Positions 38,697 to 51,864 are shown, numbered from the stretch's first letter. The stretch is DNA of 64,000 bases from Sialis fuliginosa (GCA_961205875.1 OY540812.1:6634001-6698000); one strand, 5' to 3'. Notes: a model not told the origin generated them from the letters alone. A program made the numbers and translations.

Positions 38697-39047
38697 AATA
38701 ACTCAATATTTCCTTTAAAAGGCTATGTGGTCTCCGATGTTGCTATCTCCCTGTATCGATTTACAAAAAGCAAAATAAATTATTGATTTTCAAATTACCG
38801 TAACATTAATTCTAAAACGTTAATCACACGGTTATAATAAATTGTATGAAGTAAAAAAAAAATCACATTTACTGATCAAGATTTTTGCTTTACGCAATTT
38901 ATCAAAACTGATTTTTTTTATAATTTACTGATAATCAAACAAAAATTTTTGACATCGATCAACAATCACTAATGCACTTTATTTGTTTAAAACTCTCCAG
39001 ATATCTTCCTGCTCTAAAAAATTTACAGAAACATTACAACTAAAAAA

Positions 39048-40983
39048 TCAATCAATTTCTATGAAATCAGTTATTTTTTTAGTTTGTGTACTAAGAGGTG
39101 CCAATTTCTTTAACTTATGAGGTTTTGTATACAAAGTACTACTAGATCTTTTTAAACTATTTGTTTTGGGGGTAGGAAACACAATAACTGGAGAATGACC
39201 ACCGAGATTTGTCGATTTTGTAGTTTTATACTGATCTGAAATCGTAAGTTTTGTCTTCTTAAAAATCATCATCTAGAAATAAAAAAAATATATTATTATT
39301 ATGTATAATTAACTCCTAAACCCCACATTGCATCAGGGATTAATTCTTAAAAAAATGTGACACATATATAAAAACAGCACATTGTTTTTCCTTTCTACGA
39401 TTCGAAAGCATAATGTTATTTTTATTATTTTAAAACATAAAGTGGAATAGGAGTGTATTTATATGTCTTACTTACTTCACTACAATTAAGCTTTGATTTA
39501 TTATGTTTGTTTGGAGGTGATATTTGTGAATATGAATTACTCTTAACTTTTAAATAAGGAGATTTTATGTTGCCCATGTTGTCTGTTTCATCCACCTAAG
39601 GAAAATATAGAAAAACAGTTTTATTAAACATTTCTATATGTTGCATGCTTGTTTTAAAAGAAATCAGTAGTCACCTTTGTTGTAATCTCTGATTGTTTAT
39701 TTTCTTTGCTCTTAGATGTTTCAGGTGCTGGACTTTCTATTAACTGTCTTTGAATTTGAGACTTATTAGCAAATGAACATTCAGCTAAAAATTCTTCTAA
39801 TTCACTAATTTTCTTAATCAAACTTATTCTTTCTTCTTCAGCATAATTAAGATCCTCTTTTAACTGACTGAAAAAAAATTCTTGTTAACTATAATCGTTT
39901 AACATTAATTAAAACGCATACTTTATGGTTGTTACTTGCTGCTCTAAATTAATAACTTTATTTATAGTCTCTCTTAAGTCTTGATCTCTTTGTGCCAATT
40001 TACTTCTAAGGGCATTTTTCTTTCTACTTTGCTGGGCAAGTTCTCTATAAAAAAATAAATAATCTATAACTGTTTTTAAATCATTAATACTCAATATTAT
40101 ACAAAAACTACTCGCAAGCAAAATTAAATTCTAATCTCAAAATGTCACCGGTGCAATTAACAGTTGTGTTATACTTTTTATGGATTTTAAATCCATACAC
40201 AGCAAAACACAATTTGATACTTCAAAAAATTGATTGATTTGATTTTGCTTGTGAATCTATCATTACTTTTTTAAAGTTACTACAATTGTTGCTAAACTCC
40301 GAGTATCATTTGTTCCTTGTAACATATCCTTTACTTCATCTTCAGCACATCTAACAATGTCACTTATAGATTTCAATGCTGCTATATGATTGATCATTTT
40401 TTCATTTTCATCTTGAAGAGATTTGTATTTTACTCTCCATTCTTTAACGTCTTTTAACTGATCTTTAAGAATAAGAACCTGTGATTTTAATCCAGCCTTT
40501 TCTGATTCAATATTTCTTATTTCTTGGCTTAAAATACAAATTACCATAATATATCTCTGTATACATTGAAAATAACAACTTACCGAAGACCTAAGTTAAC
40601 ACTTTTTAATTCTTTAACTTTATTATGGGCTACTTTTAAGGCCTTATCTTTTTCTTTAAAATCAGATGTTAAACTGTCTAATTTATTACTTAATGTAGCT
40701 ACATCTGTTGTTTCATTATCGATACGACCAATATTAAAATAAATTTTATAAATCTGTTTTGTACTGACTTTATGTCGACACTGAGGACAAGTCTTTGATC
40801 TGAAAATTATTTTATTTTTAATGAAAATAATATTTTAATAATTATTATTTTTAATAAAGATTATACATACCTTTCAAGCCATTGATACAAACAATTCGAA
40901 TGAAATATATGACCACAAGTAACTGTAACAACATCTGATGAAGGAACGAACAAATCTTGACAGATAGAACAATTTATATTCAT
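39048..40983 (-). CDS. TRAIP: TRAIP/Nopo RING E3 ubiquitin ligase
   Basis: TRAIP is a replisome-associated RING E3 ligase that ubiquitinates CMG helicase and protein roadblocks; the Drosophila orthologue is no poles. The start at 40983 gives MNINCSICQDLF, and the RING runs CSIC...CGHIFHSNCLYQWL...CPQC across exons 1 and 2. A long coiled coil follows over several short exons (about 40620-39660; for example KELKSVNLGLR, ISDIVRCAEDEVKDML, INKVINLEQQVTTIK). The C-terminal exons (39600-39048) are Ser/Lys-rich and end KKITDFIEID, at the place where the vertebrate protein has a PCNA-binding PIP box; here the match to a PIP box is degenerate. The gene is convergent with RpL29 and head-to-head with the LANCL gene. 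Confidence 0.93.
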
Positions 40984-41465
40984 TTTATAAACTCTTTCAT
41001 TAATAAATTAAACTTTAAATAATATTGCAGGAATTATAGTAATGTTTCATATTCATTTAAAATTTAGTATAACACAAAAAAATACTTAAAAAACATGCAA
41101 TAATCCAAATATTTTTCAATTTGAAATATGTAATTTACTTCACTTTCCGTTATAAAATTCCACAGATAAAATTCGACAAAACTGTAATGAATATAGAAAT
41201 AAATGTCAGGTGAAAAATGTTAAAAATAAAATCCTCTAACAGAATTTCCACAGTTCTAGTGCTTTTCTAATATGCAATATGTATAACTCTATAAAATACT
41301 AAAATAAATAGCGTCCAAGGCCCAAGGGCATTATTCTGTGGGGCAGAGCCCCTGACAATCCCGTAGTAATCACAGAATAAACGAGCTAGAAAGTGAACCT
41401 GGTGAACCTACTCGTTCATGAAGATAACCTTAAAATTATTAGGATTTTTAACTGAAATAACAAAA
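40984..41465. promoter_or_regulatory. Divergent promoter region TRAIP / LANCL
   Basis: 482 bases separate the two outward-facing start codons. The right half is GC-richer (gtccaaggcccaagggcatt; ggggcagagcccctgac, a small hairpin near 41338-41357). No core promoter motif is certain. Confidence 0.5.
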
Positions 41466-42704
41466 ATGTCAAGACCGAAACGTTATTTTGTCAACAATCT
41501 TCCAGACTATCATGTTAACAATGAAGTTCAAGTATCAGTTGATGATATAAAAACTCAAATATTACGAATTGTTGAAGAAATAATAAAAAATGTTTCACCT
41601 AATGAAAAAAATGCAGATGGTGGATTATACGTTGGAATTGGTGGAATAGCTTATATGTTTTATTATTTAAGTAAATTTCAATTTTTTAATGCTAATGAAA
41701 AACAGAGTTTATTACAAAAAGGAATTGAATATTTACAACCAGCTCTCGCTTTCTCTAATAGACACATAGATGATTCGAAACAAAAATCTGCATTTTTATT
41801 AGGAAATGCTGGAGTGTTTGCAGTAGCCTCAGCTTTATATAATGAAATTGAAGATAAAGGAGAAGCTTATCTGCAAGCAGAACTTTACAAATCAGTTGCA
41901 ATAAATTGCAAGCCTAAAAATTTCTTAAAATGTGGAGGAGATGAGTATTTTGTTGGAAGAGCTGGTTATATCTGTGGAGCATTATGGCTTTCTAAAGTGC
42001 TAAAAACAGAAGTAATTTCTCAAAAAGATATTGCAGATATAAGCGATTCTATTTTATCATCTGGGAAAGAATATGCTCAGGCAAACTCTCATCATTGTCC
42101 ATTAATGTTTTCTTATTATGGAACTGAATATTTAGGAGCAGCACATGGCTTATGTTTTATTTTGGAAATGTTAATGTCCATTTCAGACCGTACTTTAGAT
42201 CCAAATGTTCGTAGAAGTGTAGATTATTTATTATCACTTCAAACGCCGAATGGAAATTTTCCTTGTGCTATGGACGAAATAAGTGAAGGTAGTCGTTCTG
42301 AAGAAAACGAACTAGTGCATTGGTGCCATGGTGCACCTGGAGTTGTATATATGTTAGCCAAAGCATATTTGACTTGGAAAGATAAAAAATATCTTGATAG
42401 TTGTCTAAAATGTGGAGAACTTGTATGGCAGAAAGGCCTTTTGAAAAAAGGTCCAGGTATTTGTCATGGAATTGCTGGAAATGGATATGTATTCTTGCTT
42501 CTGTACAGATTGACAAATGATCCTAAACATTTACACAGAGCTATACAGTTTGCAAATTTCATGGAAACAGAAGAATTTAAAAAGAACTCAAGAACCCCTG
42601 ACTGTCCTTACAGTTTATATGAAGGATGGGCAGGAACAGCATGCTATCTTGCTGATCTTACCAAACCTGATGTTGCAGCTTTTCCATTTCAAGATGTATT
42701 TTAA
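41466..42704 (+). CDS. LANCL3: LanC-like protein, LANCL3 type, intronless
   Basis: Eukaryotic LanC-like proteins have the double alpha-barrel fold and zinc site of bacterial lanthipeptide cyclases; LANCL1/2 can add glutathione to dehydroamino acids. I start at the second ATG (41466, MSRPKRYFVNNLPDY), which aligns with the family start and has a good context (caaaATGtc); the first ATG at 41418 would add 16 residues. The 412-residue product has all the GxxG barrel motifs: GGLYVGIGGIAYM, GNAGVFAVASALY, GRAGYICGALWL, AAHGLCFILEML, WCHGAPGVVYML, GPGICHGIAGNGYVF and SLYEGWAGTACYLADL. The zinc ligands are present: C287, C333 and H334. The ending with AFPFQDVF resembles LANCL3. There is no intron; poly(A) signal AATAAA is at 42739. 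Confidence 0.95.
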   Translation: MSRPKRYFVNNLPDYHVNNEVQVSVDDIKTQILRIVEEIIKNVSPNEKNADGGLYVGIGGIAYMFYYLSKFQFFNANEKQSLLQKGIEYLQPALAFSNRHIDDSKQKSAFLLGNAGVFAVASALYNEIEDKGEAYLQAELYKSVAINCKPKNFLKCGGDEYFVGRAGYICGALWLSKVLKTEVISQKDIADISDSILSSGKEYAQANSHHCPLMFSYYGTEYLGAAHGLCFILEMLMSISDRTLDPNVRRSVDYLLSLQTPNGNFPCAMDEISEGSRSEENELVHWCHGAPGVVYMLAKAYLTWKDKKYLDSCLKCGELVWQKGLLKKGPGICHGIAGNGYVFLLLYRLTNDPKHLHRAIQFANFMETEEFKKNSRTPDCPYSLYEGWAGTACYLADLTKPDVAAFPFQDVF

Positions 42705-43029
42705 ATTCTGTTGTAACTTATTTTTAATTCTTATTGTCAATAAATAATTTAAAATGTATATTTGTATTTTAAATTTTATCAACATAATATAAAGTGTGAA
42801 ACAGGCTTCTTTAAAAATACTGAAAACATAAAAATTCAATATTTTCACAATTTATTTCAACAATGAAATCAGAATATGTAAAACAAAAAATAACAAACAA
42901 AAGAAGGTTTGTTTAGTTTTAGTAAACAAAAATTAAAATCTGAATTGAAAAATGTTCAATGAATAAAGTGAAATCATAATTTATTTTGTAAAAAATTTAT
43001 TAATATAATTACTTCTGAAAATAATTAAT

Positions 43030-45270
43030 ATGTCTAATACCGAAGAAATAACCAACGGAGATCAAAAAATCATCAATGAAAATAAATTATTACAAAATAG
43101 TGATAAAAACATTTCAGATCTACAATATAATTCTAATAACGATTACAACCATGTTTTGAGTGATCAGGGTGATATCAATGAAAACATTAACATGAAATCT
43201 AATAAAAAAACTAACCACTCTGTATCGACTACTCAAAATGAAGATCGACAAAATATTAAGAACAGTTCTAAACAAACAAAGAGGAACGAAGTGATCACAG
43301 AGCCTGAAGCTGATCATGCTCCACAGAAAGATACAACAATAAGTCACCCACGCAGTGTTTTTACTTACACTGCTGAACATGAAATACCAACATTTTTACA
43401 TCAGGATCAAACTATATCTGCTGTGCCAAACATGAACGATATACATCAAACCTATCTAAGAGAACAAAATTCTTCTAGTAATACTTCTATTCAAGATAAT
43501 ATGATTAATATGAATGGTTCCTATCAATATGGTCCAGATTACAGAAAAGATCATATAGGAGATTATCAAAATATGAATAAAGCATATGATTTCGAACCTC
43601 GTTCACAATCAGCTGATATGTTAGATCATAATATTGATAAAACTTTATCCTTAAATGATTATGGAACTACTTATATACCACTGACTGGTTCTTCATCAGA
43701 TTATAGTTGTTCTATTGATTTAGGACCACGTTACCACTCACCAAGAGGCAATGGCTGTGACAGCGATTCAATGGATTATATTAATTATAGATTGAGCAAC
43801 ACCAGCATCTCTGATTATACTTCAAATTATCGCAACTTGAGTTTCAAAGATTCAGATTACATGTTAAATAAGAAATCAAGCAAAGGTAATAAATTGATTA
43901 ATTAAAATACAAATGAATACCAAATTCCTATAAAACCCTGAAAGTTTAATTTTAATATAGATAAAATATCTGCAAATACTGTTCCTTGGCGCTCATCCAC
44001 AAGAATTAATCAAAAAATAATTCCTCAAATGTCCTTGTCTACTCCTATGATCCCTCCCATTGGAGCTACCATTCCTGTTATGAACTATTATAACCATCCT
44101 GATGAAATTACTACTCATTATACTAACATTGTGAGTAATCAAATAACTCAATTAAAATTAATTATATACAAAATACAACTAAAATCACTTTTTAATAAAC
44201 ATTTTTAATTGTTTTATGTATTTAAGGAAAATTGGAGAGACCATGATGTCGTAGAACCTGGAACAGGAGGTGCAATGGTTACACCTCACGGAACTATTAC
44301 ATTACGTTTACATGACCGCGTTAGGTAAAATATTGATTCAAACACTAATAATGATTGTTATTAATTATTATAAATATTTTAGAGTTGATTTAACTTTGGA
44401 CCGAGCTATACGTATTGTTAACTTCAAGAACAATATCGTAGTGAGTGTTTCAGCAACAGGCTCTGCTAGCGGACTATTACATCCAAATGGACGAGTCTAT
44501 CAATATGGTAGTCGAGTTGAAATCCTTGCTCATGATCAGCATTCAAGAAATAACAAGTATGCTTGATACTGTCAAGTAAATTGTATTGTTCATAAGTTAA
44601 TAATCACATTTTCCATTTGTTTAGATATGCAAAGATGTGGTACAAAGGAGTTTCATTTACGTCTGACCAGTGTGCTTTAGTATATCTCGTAGACAGTGCT
44701 GGAACCCGTACAACTACAGATACATTTTCTGACTTAAGTCAAGATTTCAGTCTGTCTATATTTTATAAGTAATTAATATTAACTTTAATTAATCTACTTC
44801 TAATTATCTTATATTAACTGTCATTACATGTTACAGTGAATCAAGACATGGACCTCAATTTGTTCAAGAAGCATTAAATGTTTTGCAAACAACGCAATAT
44901 TGGGTAACTGAAGATGGAACAGAGAACTGGATTATTAACAATATACGCATATCACAAACTGCTGATGGATTAGTTAGGTTTGTATTTTATGGTCAGTATG
45001 TTTCAGAAATATATAATTATATAACTCTTTGATTACATTTGTAGGATTGGACGTAATTCTAATAAATTTTCACTACGCACTTCACCAGCTAATGGTTCAG
45101 CGACTGTGAGCACTCCGTATGTCCACTGCACGGGTAGCATGGGCCAAACAAGCCACCTGTTTGTAAGGCGTGGAGAGAGGCGCATGCATTACGATGGGGC
45201 ATCTTTTATTGTTCGCAACGCCGGTCACAGTGCCGGTTTTGATGACAAGCATCAACTTAAAGTTTATTAA
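43030..45270 (+). CDS. Uncharacterised protein with C-terminal beta-rich domain
   Basis: Seven exons (43030-43885, 43961-44130, 44227-44324, 44383-44556, 44625-44768, 44837-44977, 45045-45270) join in phase to about 602 residues. Residues 1 to ~340 are Asn/Ser/Asp/Tyr-rich and look disordered. From about residue 343 the sequence is complex and well ordered: TPHGTITLRLHDRVRVDLTL, LLHPNGRVYQYGSRVEILAH, MWYKGVSFTSDQCALVYLVD, YWVTEDGTENWIINNIRISQ, then an Arg-rich end (LFVRRGERRMHYDGASFIVR). The pattern of short beta strands with Gly/Asn turns suggests a beta domain, possibly with duplicated halves. I cannot assign it to a named family. No signal peptide or membrane segment. The last exon is GC-richer than the rest. 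Probably expressed, since splice sites and phase are clean. Confidence 0.88.
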
Positions 45271-46071
45271 AATAATTTAATTACAATTGCTGTTGTATAC
45301 GTTCTGCATATTTAATTAAGTTTAAGTTAATGGTTTTTTTCTGTTTAATCTTTCCGTTATATTAGTAATTTAAATTCTTAAAGTAAACTGAAAATGAACA
45401 TGATATTTCTGTGAATGAATTTATTCATTTTTGAGTACAAATAATAGGTAACATAATATTTATTATTTTATGCAGAATGTTCTATAGATAGTTATTTGTA
45501 GCATTAGTTTCTTAATTTCCCATGTTACTTATTTGTATTAGAAAATCAAGGAAATGTGAGTTAATTTCTTCATGTTACATGTAAACGTATTTCTCTATTT
45601 ACAAAATGTGTAAGTCTTCCCACATCAAAGTTAAAAGAAAACTCAGTTATTATACAAAAAGTATTATTTTTTTAAATTGTAGGAGGTACGTTATACATTC
45701 TGTTATTTGTATACCAAGAAAATAAAAATATTTATCAAATGTGTTTTTTATATTTGTTTCATACTCAATTTATCATTATTAAAATAAATACGCTCATCAA
45801 AGAAATTTGTTTGGTATCTGTAGTTTAGTGAAATAAAATATACGTTTTTCTAATTTATTGATTTTTTTCATATAAATAGCATGCTTTATTTATTGAATTT
45901 TAAAGTAATATTACATTATCAATATTAATATTGAAATAAGCTTGAGTATGAAATACATTTAGAAATACTGTTCTAGATTTCAATTTCCTGGAAAATGTAA
46001 TCACATTTTATATAAAAAAATCTGTAAATAAAGTATATAAATATTTACAGGAATTCAAAAAAGAAATTAGT
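45271..46071. other. Convergent 3' region
   Basis: About 800 AT-rich bases between two convergent genes. They contain several AATAAA-type signals on the plus strand (for example near 45720) and presumably both 3' UTRs. No extra gene is seen. Confidence 0.55.
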
Positions 46072-47648
46072 CTACTTAATAGCTGTTTTCTTTGTTGTAT
46101 CGATAACTCCGAAACGTGCTTTTCTTTGTTCCAACCGTTCTTGTCCTTCGAGTTTTGACATTACTGTTGATACACTTCCACCGAATCTTTCTGCTCGTTT
46201 TTTAAGTAAATCGATTTTTGTTGTCTGAAAAATTAATTTTATGTAAAGAAATTCTTAACAAATAAATTATTATTCTTAATTACCCCATTGCTAGATCCAA
46301 TAATAGATGTTGGAGCTGATCCAAATCGTTCTAATCTGGCAACTTTTTTCTGATCTGCAGTTAAAGTAACACCAAATTTCTTTGCTCGCATTTCTAATCT
46401 CTGAAAATGTATTACTTATTAAGACACAGTATTTTAAGAATATTTTTACACAAATACGGACTTATTCATACCCATGAAAAAAAGTTAATTAAACTACGGC
46501 AATAATATTGAAAATCTAGAATCTCAAGACATTTTTCATTACCTTACAATGTTTTTCATCGCAATTTAGAAAAGAGGGTACCTTGATACTTATCGGAAAT
46601 TTTAAATGTATCGATTGACGTATCATAACATTGTCATTACAAGTTTTCGCTGTTAGTATATTATATAAAAATAGTTTTTAACATGTGTTTTGAGCAGATT
46701 CATCATATTATGCAGATTTGTCCGGTTTCTGCAGTTACACAATAAAGTGACACAGTTAAAAAACAGTTAAATTTACAAACACAATTAAAATTTATCTTTC
46801 ATATATGTTCCGATGTAGTTAACAAAAAAAAAAAAAGTCTAGGAAAAAGCAGATATATGGCAACTCTAAGCTAACACTTACCTCTTTAGCAGACAAATTT
46901 GAAAGTTTGATAACTTTTTTTTCTTCTGTTTGTGCATTATCTGAATCAACTATTTTTGATTTGTCATCAATATTTTGATCATCTGTAGGTTTTGATAATG
47001 CTCGATTTAACACAATCTTTTTGGGAGCTGTTTTATCAGAAGCTGCTGTACTTTCACTTAATTTCCGTTTAAGTTTAAGAGGATTACTAGTTGTAAGCTT
47101 CGCAGGAGCATCTACTTCGGTTGGACTAATAAGGGGATCATCTAGTTCAAGAGTTTTCTCAACATCTTCACTAGCAATATCATCTTCTAGCTCATCATCC
47201 TAGAATATTTCAATTTCTGTATAATCTTATAATACAAATTTATTTATCATACATACATTCAAATCATCATCAATTATGTCTTCTGAAGCAATCGATTCAT
47301 TATTTGAATTATATGCTGCTTGTAAACGCTCCATTAATTCTGTTTTATTTCCAACTGTACTTAATCCTCGAATTTTCAACTCCTTTTTCAAATCTGCTAC
47401 CTAAAATATAAAACAGTATTTAAAAACTTAATAAATATGTACATACATATTGATAATTCACGTAAACAACGGTATAACCTACAAATCATTAACATTTGGT
47501 TTAGTTAGTTTTAATAATTAGTATACATTCAAAAAATAACTTCTAAAAAGTTTAAACAGTTAAAAATAAATATTTACGTTACAATGATATTATGATTGTT
47601 CCTTACCTTCATTTTTGAAAGATCTAAATGCGACACTGATTCCGCCAT
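46072..47648 (-). CDS. SARNP: SAP domain-containing ribonucleoprotein (Tho1/CIP29)
   Basis: Nuclear mRNA-export factor that works with the helicase UAP56/DDX39B in the TREX pathway. The start at 47648 gives MAESVSHLDLSKMKVADLKKEL, leading straight into a SAP motif (LKKELKIRGLSTVGNKTELMERL), which binds nucleic acid. An acidic stretch (DDDLNDDELEDD) and a Lys/Ser linker follow. The C-terminal half has four related R-x-x-[KR]FG units: MRAKKFG, ARLERFG, KRAERFG and QRKARFG. These match the repeated motifs through which SARNP contacts DDX39B. It ends KKTAIK at 46072. At about 260 residues it is slightly longer than human SARNP (210). Five exons with consensus splice sites; no defects seen. Confidence 0.95.
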
Positions 47649-48305
47649 TTTACAATATGCCAACTTAAATTTTCATTCGTAGTTGTGTTGTGGTAGTTGT
47701 TAATTTCCAATTTCAAAACATGACAAATAAACAGCAGTCCTTAAAATGTTTAGAATAAAAATAAAAACAAAAAATTCAAAATATATTAATATAATTCTGT
47801 TAAATTCAAAGAATATAAAAATTGCACGAAAAATCAATTATAAAAATAATTTTAATTCTCTATAAATAAATGAAAAACATTGCGAATGTACTTAAAATTG
47901 ATAATAAGTACTTTCAACATAAAATTGTGATAAAATATGTAAAAGAACAGGCTCTAAATCAATACAAACAATTAGTGAACACAAGAGGAATTTTCTAATT
48001 TTTATAATCTATCACACAATAAAATGCAAGGAACATCAAATTGGCAGATTGATAAATTATTTTGAAAAATACAATTTTTTATACAATTTCATTCAACACA
48101 TGAACGAACAATCAATTTTTTTACAATATCAGATTAAAATACCTTATAATTTGATGTATTACATTCAATCTAAAGGGAAAAACATGTCTTAATTAAAATA
48201 TTAAGTTATCAACAATTAATTGTACTAATATGTTTTTGCTATTATTCTCTTGAGCTCCTGAAATATCTTCCTAGCAATACTATAAATTGCTAATACAATT
48301 TATGT
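47649..48305. other. SARNP upstream / GlyS downstream spacer
   Basis: About 660 AT-rich bases between the SARNP start and the GlyS stop, both on the minus strand. It must contain the SARNP promoter and the GlyS 3' UTR. No other feature is seen. Confidence 0.5.
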
Positions 48306-51300
48306 TTATTTTATTCCTAACTCTTCTAATTCTTTTTCTTCATCTTCTGAATCACTTCCTAATTCAGACATAGCTGGAGTCGAGCTAGGACTTGATGGTT
48401 CTGAAATCGGACGCGGATATTTAAATGAAGTTCCACCAGCCTTCTGCCTTTCGAATAGTAAATCAGGATAAACTTCTTGTAAAGCTTGTTGGCGTGCATC
48501 ACGATAATACTGCAACCATTACATATAAAATATTTATAAAAATTCTTAAATTATTTGTATATAATATGCATGTTACTTACAACTCCTAAATTTTTCCAAT
48601 CCAATAAATCGCTCAAACGTTCTGTACGATTTCGTTGAATGATACGTTGTCTACGATTGAGGCGAGTATAATCGTACATATACTGCGCCAATTGCTGTAC
48701 AGTTGATTCCAAAGATATGTAACGTCTATCCACAACATATATACCATATGACATCGGGTCTGCAATTTGTTCTTGCATAAAGCAACCAAAACCTATCAAC
48801 AAAATTATATATTTATCAATATATTAGCACTTATTAAAATATAATTATTATATACCTGACAAATTTGTAGTAATACTAGGTATTCCCATTACTGTACATT
48901 CAGCAGGTGTATAACCCCATGGTTCATAATAACTGGGGAAAACTCCTAAATGACATCCTCTTACAAACTCTTCATAATCCAAACCAAATAAAGGATTAGT
49001 TGAACTTAGAAACTCTGGATGAAATATAACCTACCGCAAAGATAAATTAAATATTTATTAAAATTTCACTTCTATAAATGCTAAATATTTATTAAAATTT
49101 CATCTTCTATAAATGCTAAATATTTATTAAAATTTCAACATCTATAAATGCTAAATATTTATTAAAATTTCAACTTCTATAAATGCTAAATATTTATTAA
49201 AATTTCAACTTCTATAAATCCTAAATATTTATTAAAATTTCAACTTCTATAGATGCTAAATTTGTATAATGAAAAATCAAAGTACATATTACCTTGACTC
49301 TATCATTAACTGTATTAAATAATTTACATCTGCGAATGCCATTTAGTACAGGATCATTCCAGTCATCGACAACATTGTGTGTAGTGACTGGTGGTAGACC
49401 GTCACGTTGTAGCGAGTACAAACATCTCTTTACTTTAACTAAATCTTCTTTTTGTAGAAGTTCAGTCGAATCGGGTAAGCGACCACTAAATAATCAAAAA
49501 TAGTTTTATCAAATGCTCAATTAAAAAAAAGCCTATTAATTTACCTAAGACAAATATCGTATAATCTCTTCCCAATTTTTTGTTGTATTCCTTGAATTGT
49601 GTCATGTAAACTTTTTGTTACTGCGTGTCCTCTTAAACTTTCAACATTGAAATTGTTGGTTTTTGCTGGGAATATCATAAACGCCACTACTGTTACATCA
49701 GAATTAGAAGACTACAATAAAAAATTAATTGTATTATAATATATAGTTGTAAGATTCCATGAATCAATAAATAATACCTTTAAATAATGATTAAGTCTTG
49801 CAAGAGATTCAATAAAAATGTCAGCTCCTTTATTTCCAAATTCATATCGACCAGCAATAAAGAAATATAAAGTTTTGTCTAGATCAAAGTTAAAATGACC
49901 ATAGAAATGACCACGTACAAATTCATGTATTTTGTCTTTCGAAAGAGCATGCAAATTCTGAAACTCGTGAAGCGCTGAGAATTTTTTAACATTTAAGCCG
50001 TTTGGAGTAATTACATCAGGTTTTCGTTTTAATAAATGTTCTGCTTCAAATCCTAAAAGAAAATTAAAATAAAATTAATTTTTGGAAAAAATACCCAAAA
50101 ATATCCTGTCTAAAAATTATTATTTACCTGTAATTTCTGATACAGTGGTAAATATATGACATAAATGTGCGCAGGCTCTTTCTAAACAATATCTGTGATA
50201 GATCTGCCTTTTGCCAGCTTCTTCATCAACATCAAACTGAAATATAATTATCAAATAAATATTGCATTCCGTTTTTATAAAAATTATTGTATCTGAAAAA
50301 ATTAATAATTTCTGTAAATACCTTATCTATGTTATTATAGAAATCTGTATTTCCTGCACACAGATATCGTCCCAATAAAGTAGCATGCGTTGTGAATACA
50401 GTTGCAACTTTAATGTGTCTAGTACGGAGAATTATAAGACCGACACCTGCTTGCCATTCATGGAAATGCGCAACTACACGAGGTTCAGGACCAATACTTT
50501 CTGCCATTTTTATAAACTAAACATAAACAAATGTATTTTTTAAAATGAGTCCAAGAGTAATAAGATTTAAAATTTTGTAACAATTTACCTCTTCTATAAA
50601 CTGAGCTACGAGATACCCTAGAATGACAGCATCGTTTGCTTCAACGTCTAGATGGGGCATTCCTACATTACATTTTTCCCAAAGTTCGTGTTTATATTCG
50701 TCTAGTTTCCAAGCTGCCGACCCAATATCGAAAAGGATTATTTGCGGGTTTCCATCAACCAGCCAAGTGCCCGTGTGTACCTGTAATTTATAAAAAAATT
50801 CTAACTCATTTCAAATACTGTATTGATAATTTTATTGGATGCATTTCATACAAAACAATTTGTTTAATATACACATCTATTTTAAAAATAACAAGTATAC
50901 GCACCTTACAATAATCCAAAAAATGTAACAACACATTTCTTTTCAATATTTTAACTTATATTATTTTTGTGCAATATCTTAAAACATCTTCATAACCAAC
51001 ATGGTATTTTATCAATAAGTTTTTAATATCTTAAATAATACTATATTTTAATCAAGAAAGTTTTAATAATTTTTTAAAATGTTTACTACAAATATAAAAA
51101 TGTACCTGACCATAATGTTTAGTTTATATAATAATTGTGTTTTACCAACTTTAAATACAAATGTATAATTACTAAGGATGTAAGCACTGAGGATGGAATG
51201 ATATTGTAAATATTCCGAAAAAAAATAATAATAAAGCGCTAATTTTTTATGCTTCTACTACAAATATAAAAATATTTTTTTTGACCTTAATCCCATATAA

Positions 51301-51341
51301 ATACAATCATCAAAATAATATAAAATGGTCATTTATCTAAA

Positions 51342-51376
<35 letters not shown>

Positions 51377-51864
51377 ATAAACTGATTCTAACAATATACT
51401 ATTTCAACATCAAAATTGTGTTATTTTAATATATTTATAAATAACTTTTCTGTATAACAAGATTAAATAAATAATTACCTTGAAACCCATATTTCGCATA
51501 GCATTTACAGCCATTTGCAAAGGATTAGAGGCATCAAAATCACCTTCTTCTATTTCTTGTTTAGCGCATTGTTCTTTATATGGTCCTAATAAACAATAGC
51601 GATCTCCCAACTCTTCTGTTGAGATAAAAGCTTTAGATCTTATTACAGTATAAATTCCTCCAACTATAAAAAAATAACAAATAGTTTTTTAATAATACCT
51701 ATAATATTTTTTTACATTTATTATTGAATATTACCTTTGTTTGCCGCTTCCCACGCTATTTCGAAAGTCCATCGGTTTTCAGATTGAGCCTCTTCGCCTC
51801 TATCAAAAAAATCTGGCATCGACTCCACACGATAGAAACGTCGGTATACTCTTTCTCGTGACAT
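48306..51864 (-). CDS. GlyS: Glycogen [starch] synthase
   Basis: GT3-family enzyme that extends glycogen from UDP-glucose in the cytosol. The start at 51864 gives the insect-type N-terminus [18 protein letters not shown], then [22 protein letters not shown], which binds the nucleotide sugar. Later exons carry [65 protein letters not shown] and [20 protein letters not shown] with the E-x7-E pair. The arginine cluster [20 protein letters not shown] is the glucose-6-phosphate response region of the family. The C-terminus keeps a Ser/Pro cluster ([18 protein letters not shown]) equivalent to the GSK3-type phosphosites, then an acidic end. It appears full length, in about ten exons. Allosteric and phosphorylation control can be expected from these conserved sites. 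Confidence 0.97.
49048..49262. repeat. ~35-bp minisatellite in a GlyS intron
   Basis: Six tandem copies of a ~35-base unit (aaatatttattaaaatttca followed by acttctataaatgct) fill most of one intron and run up to the next exon's splice region. The copies are nearly identical, so the array is young or homogenised. Confidence 0.9.
51356..51373. repeat. (TA)n microsatellite
   Basis: An uninterrupted TA run of about nine units in a GlyS intron. Confidence 0.9.

Noticed and set aside
41466..42704. Bacterial origin of the intronless LanC-like gene
   Set aside because: The protein resembles animal LANCL3 rather than bacterial LanC, base composition matches the neighbours, and an AATAAA signal follows.
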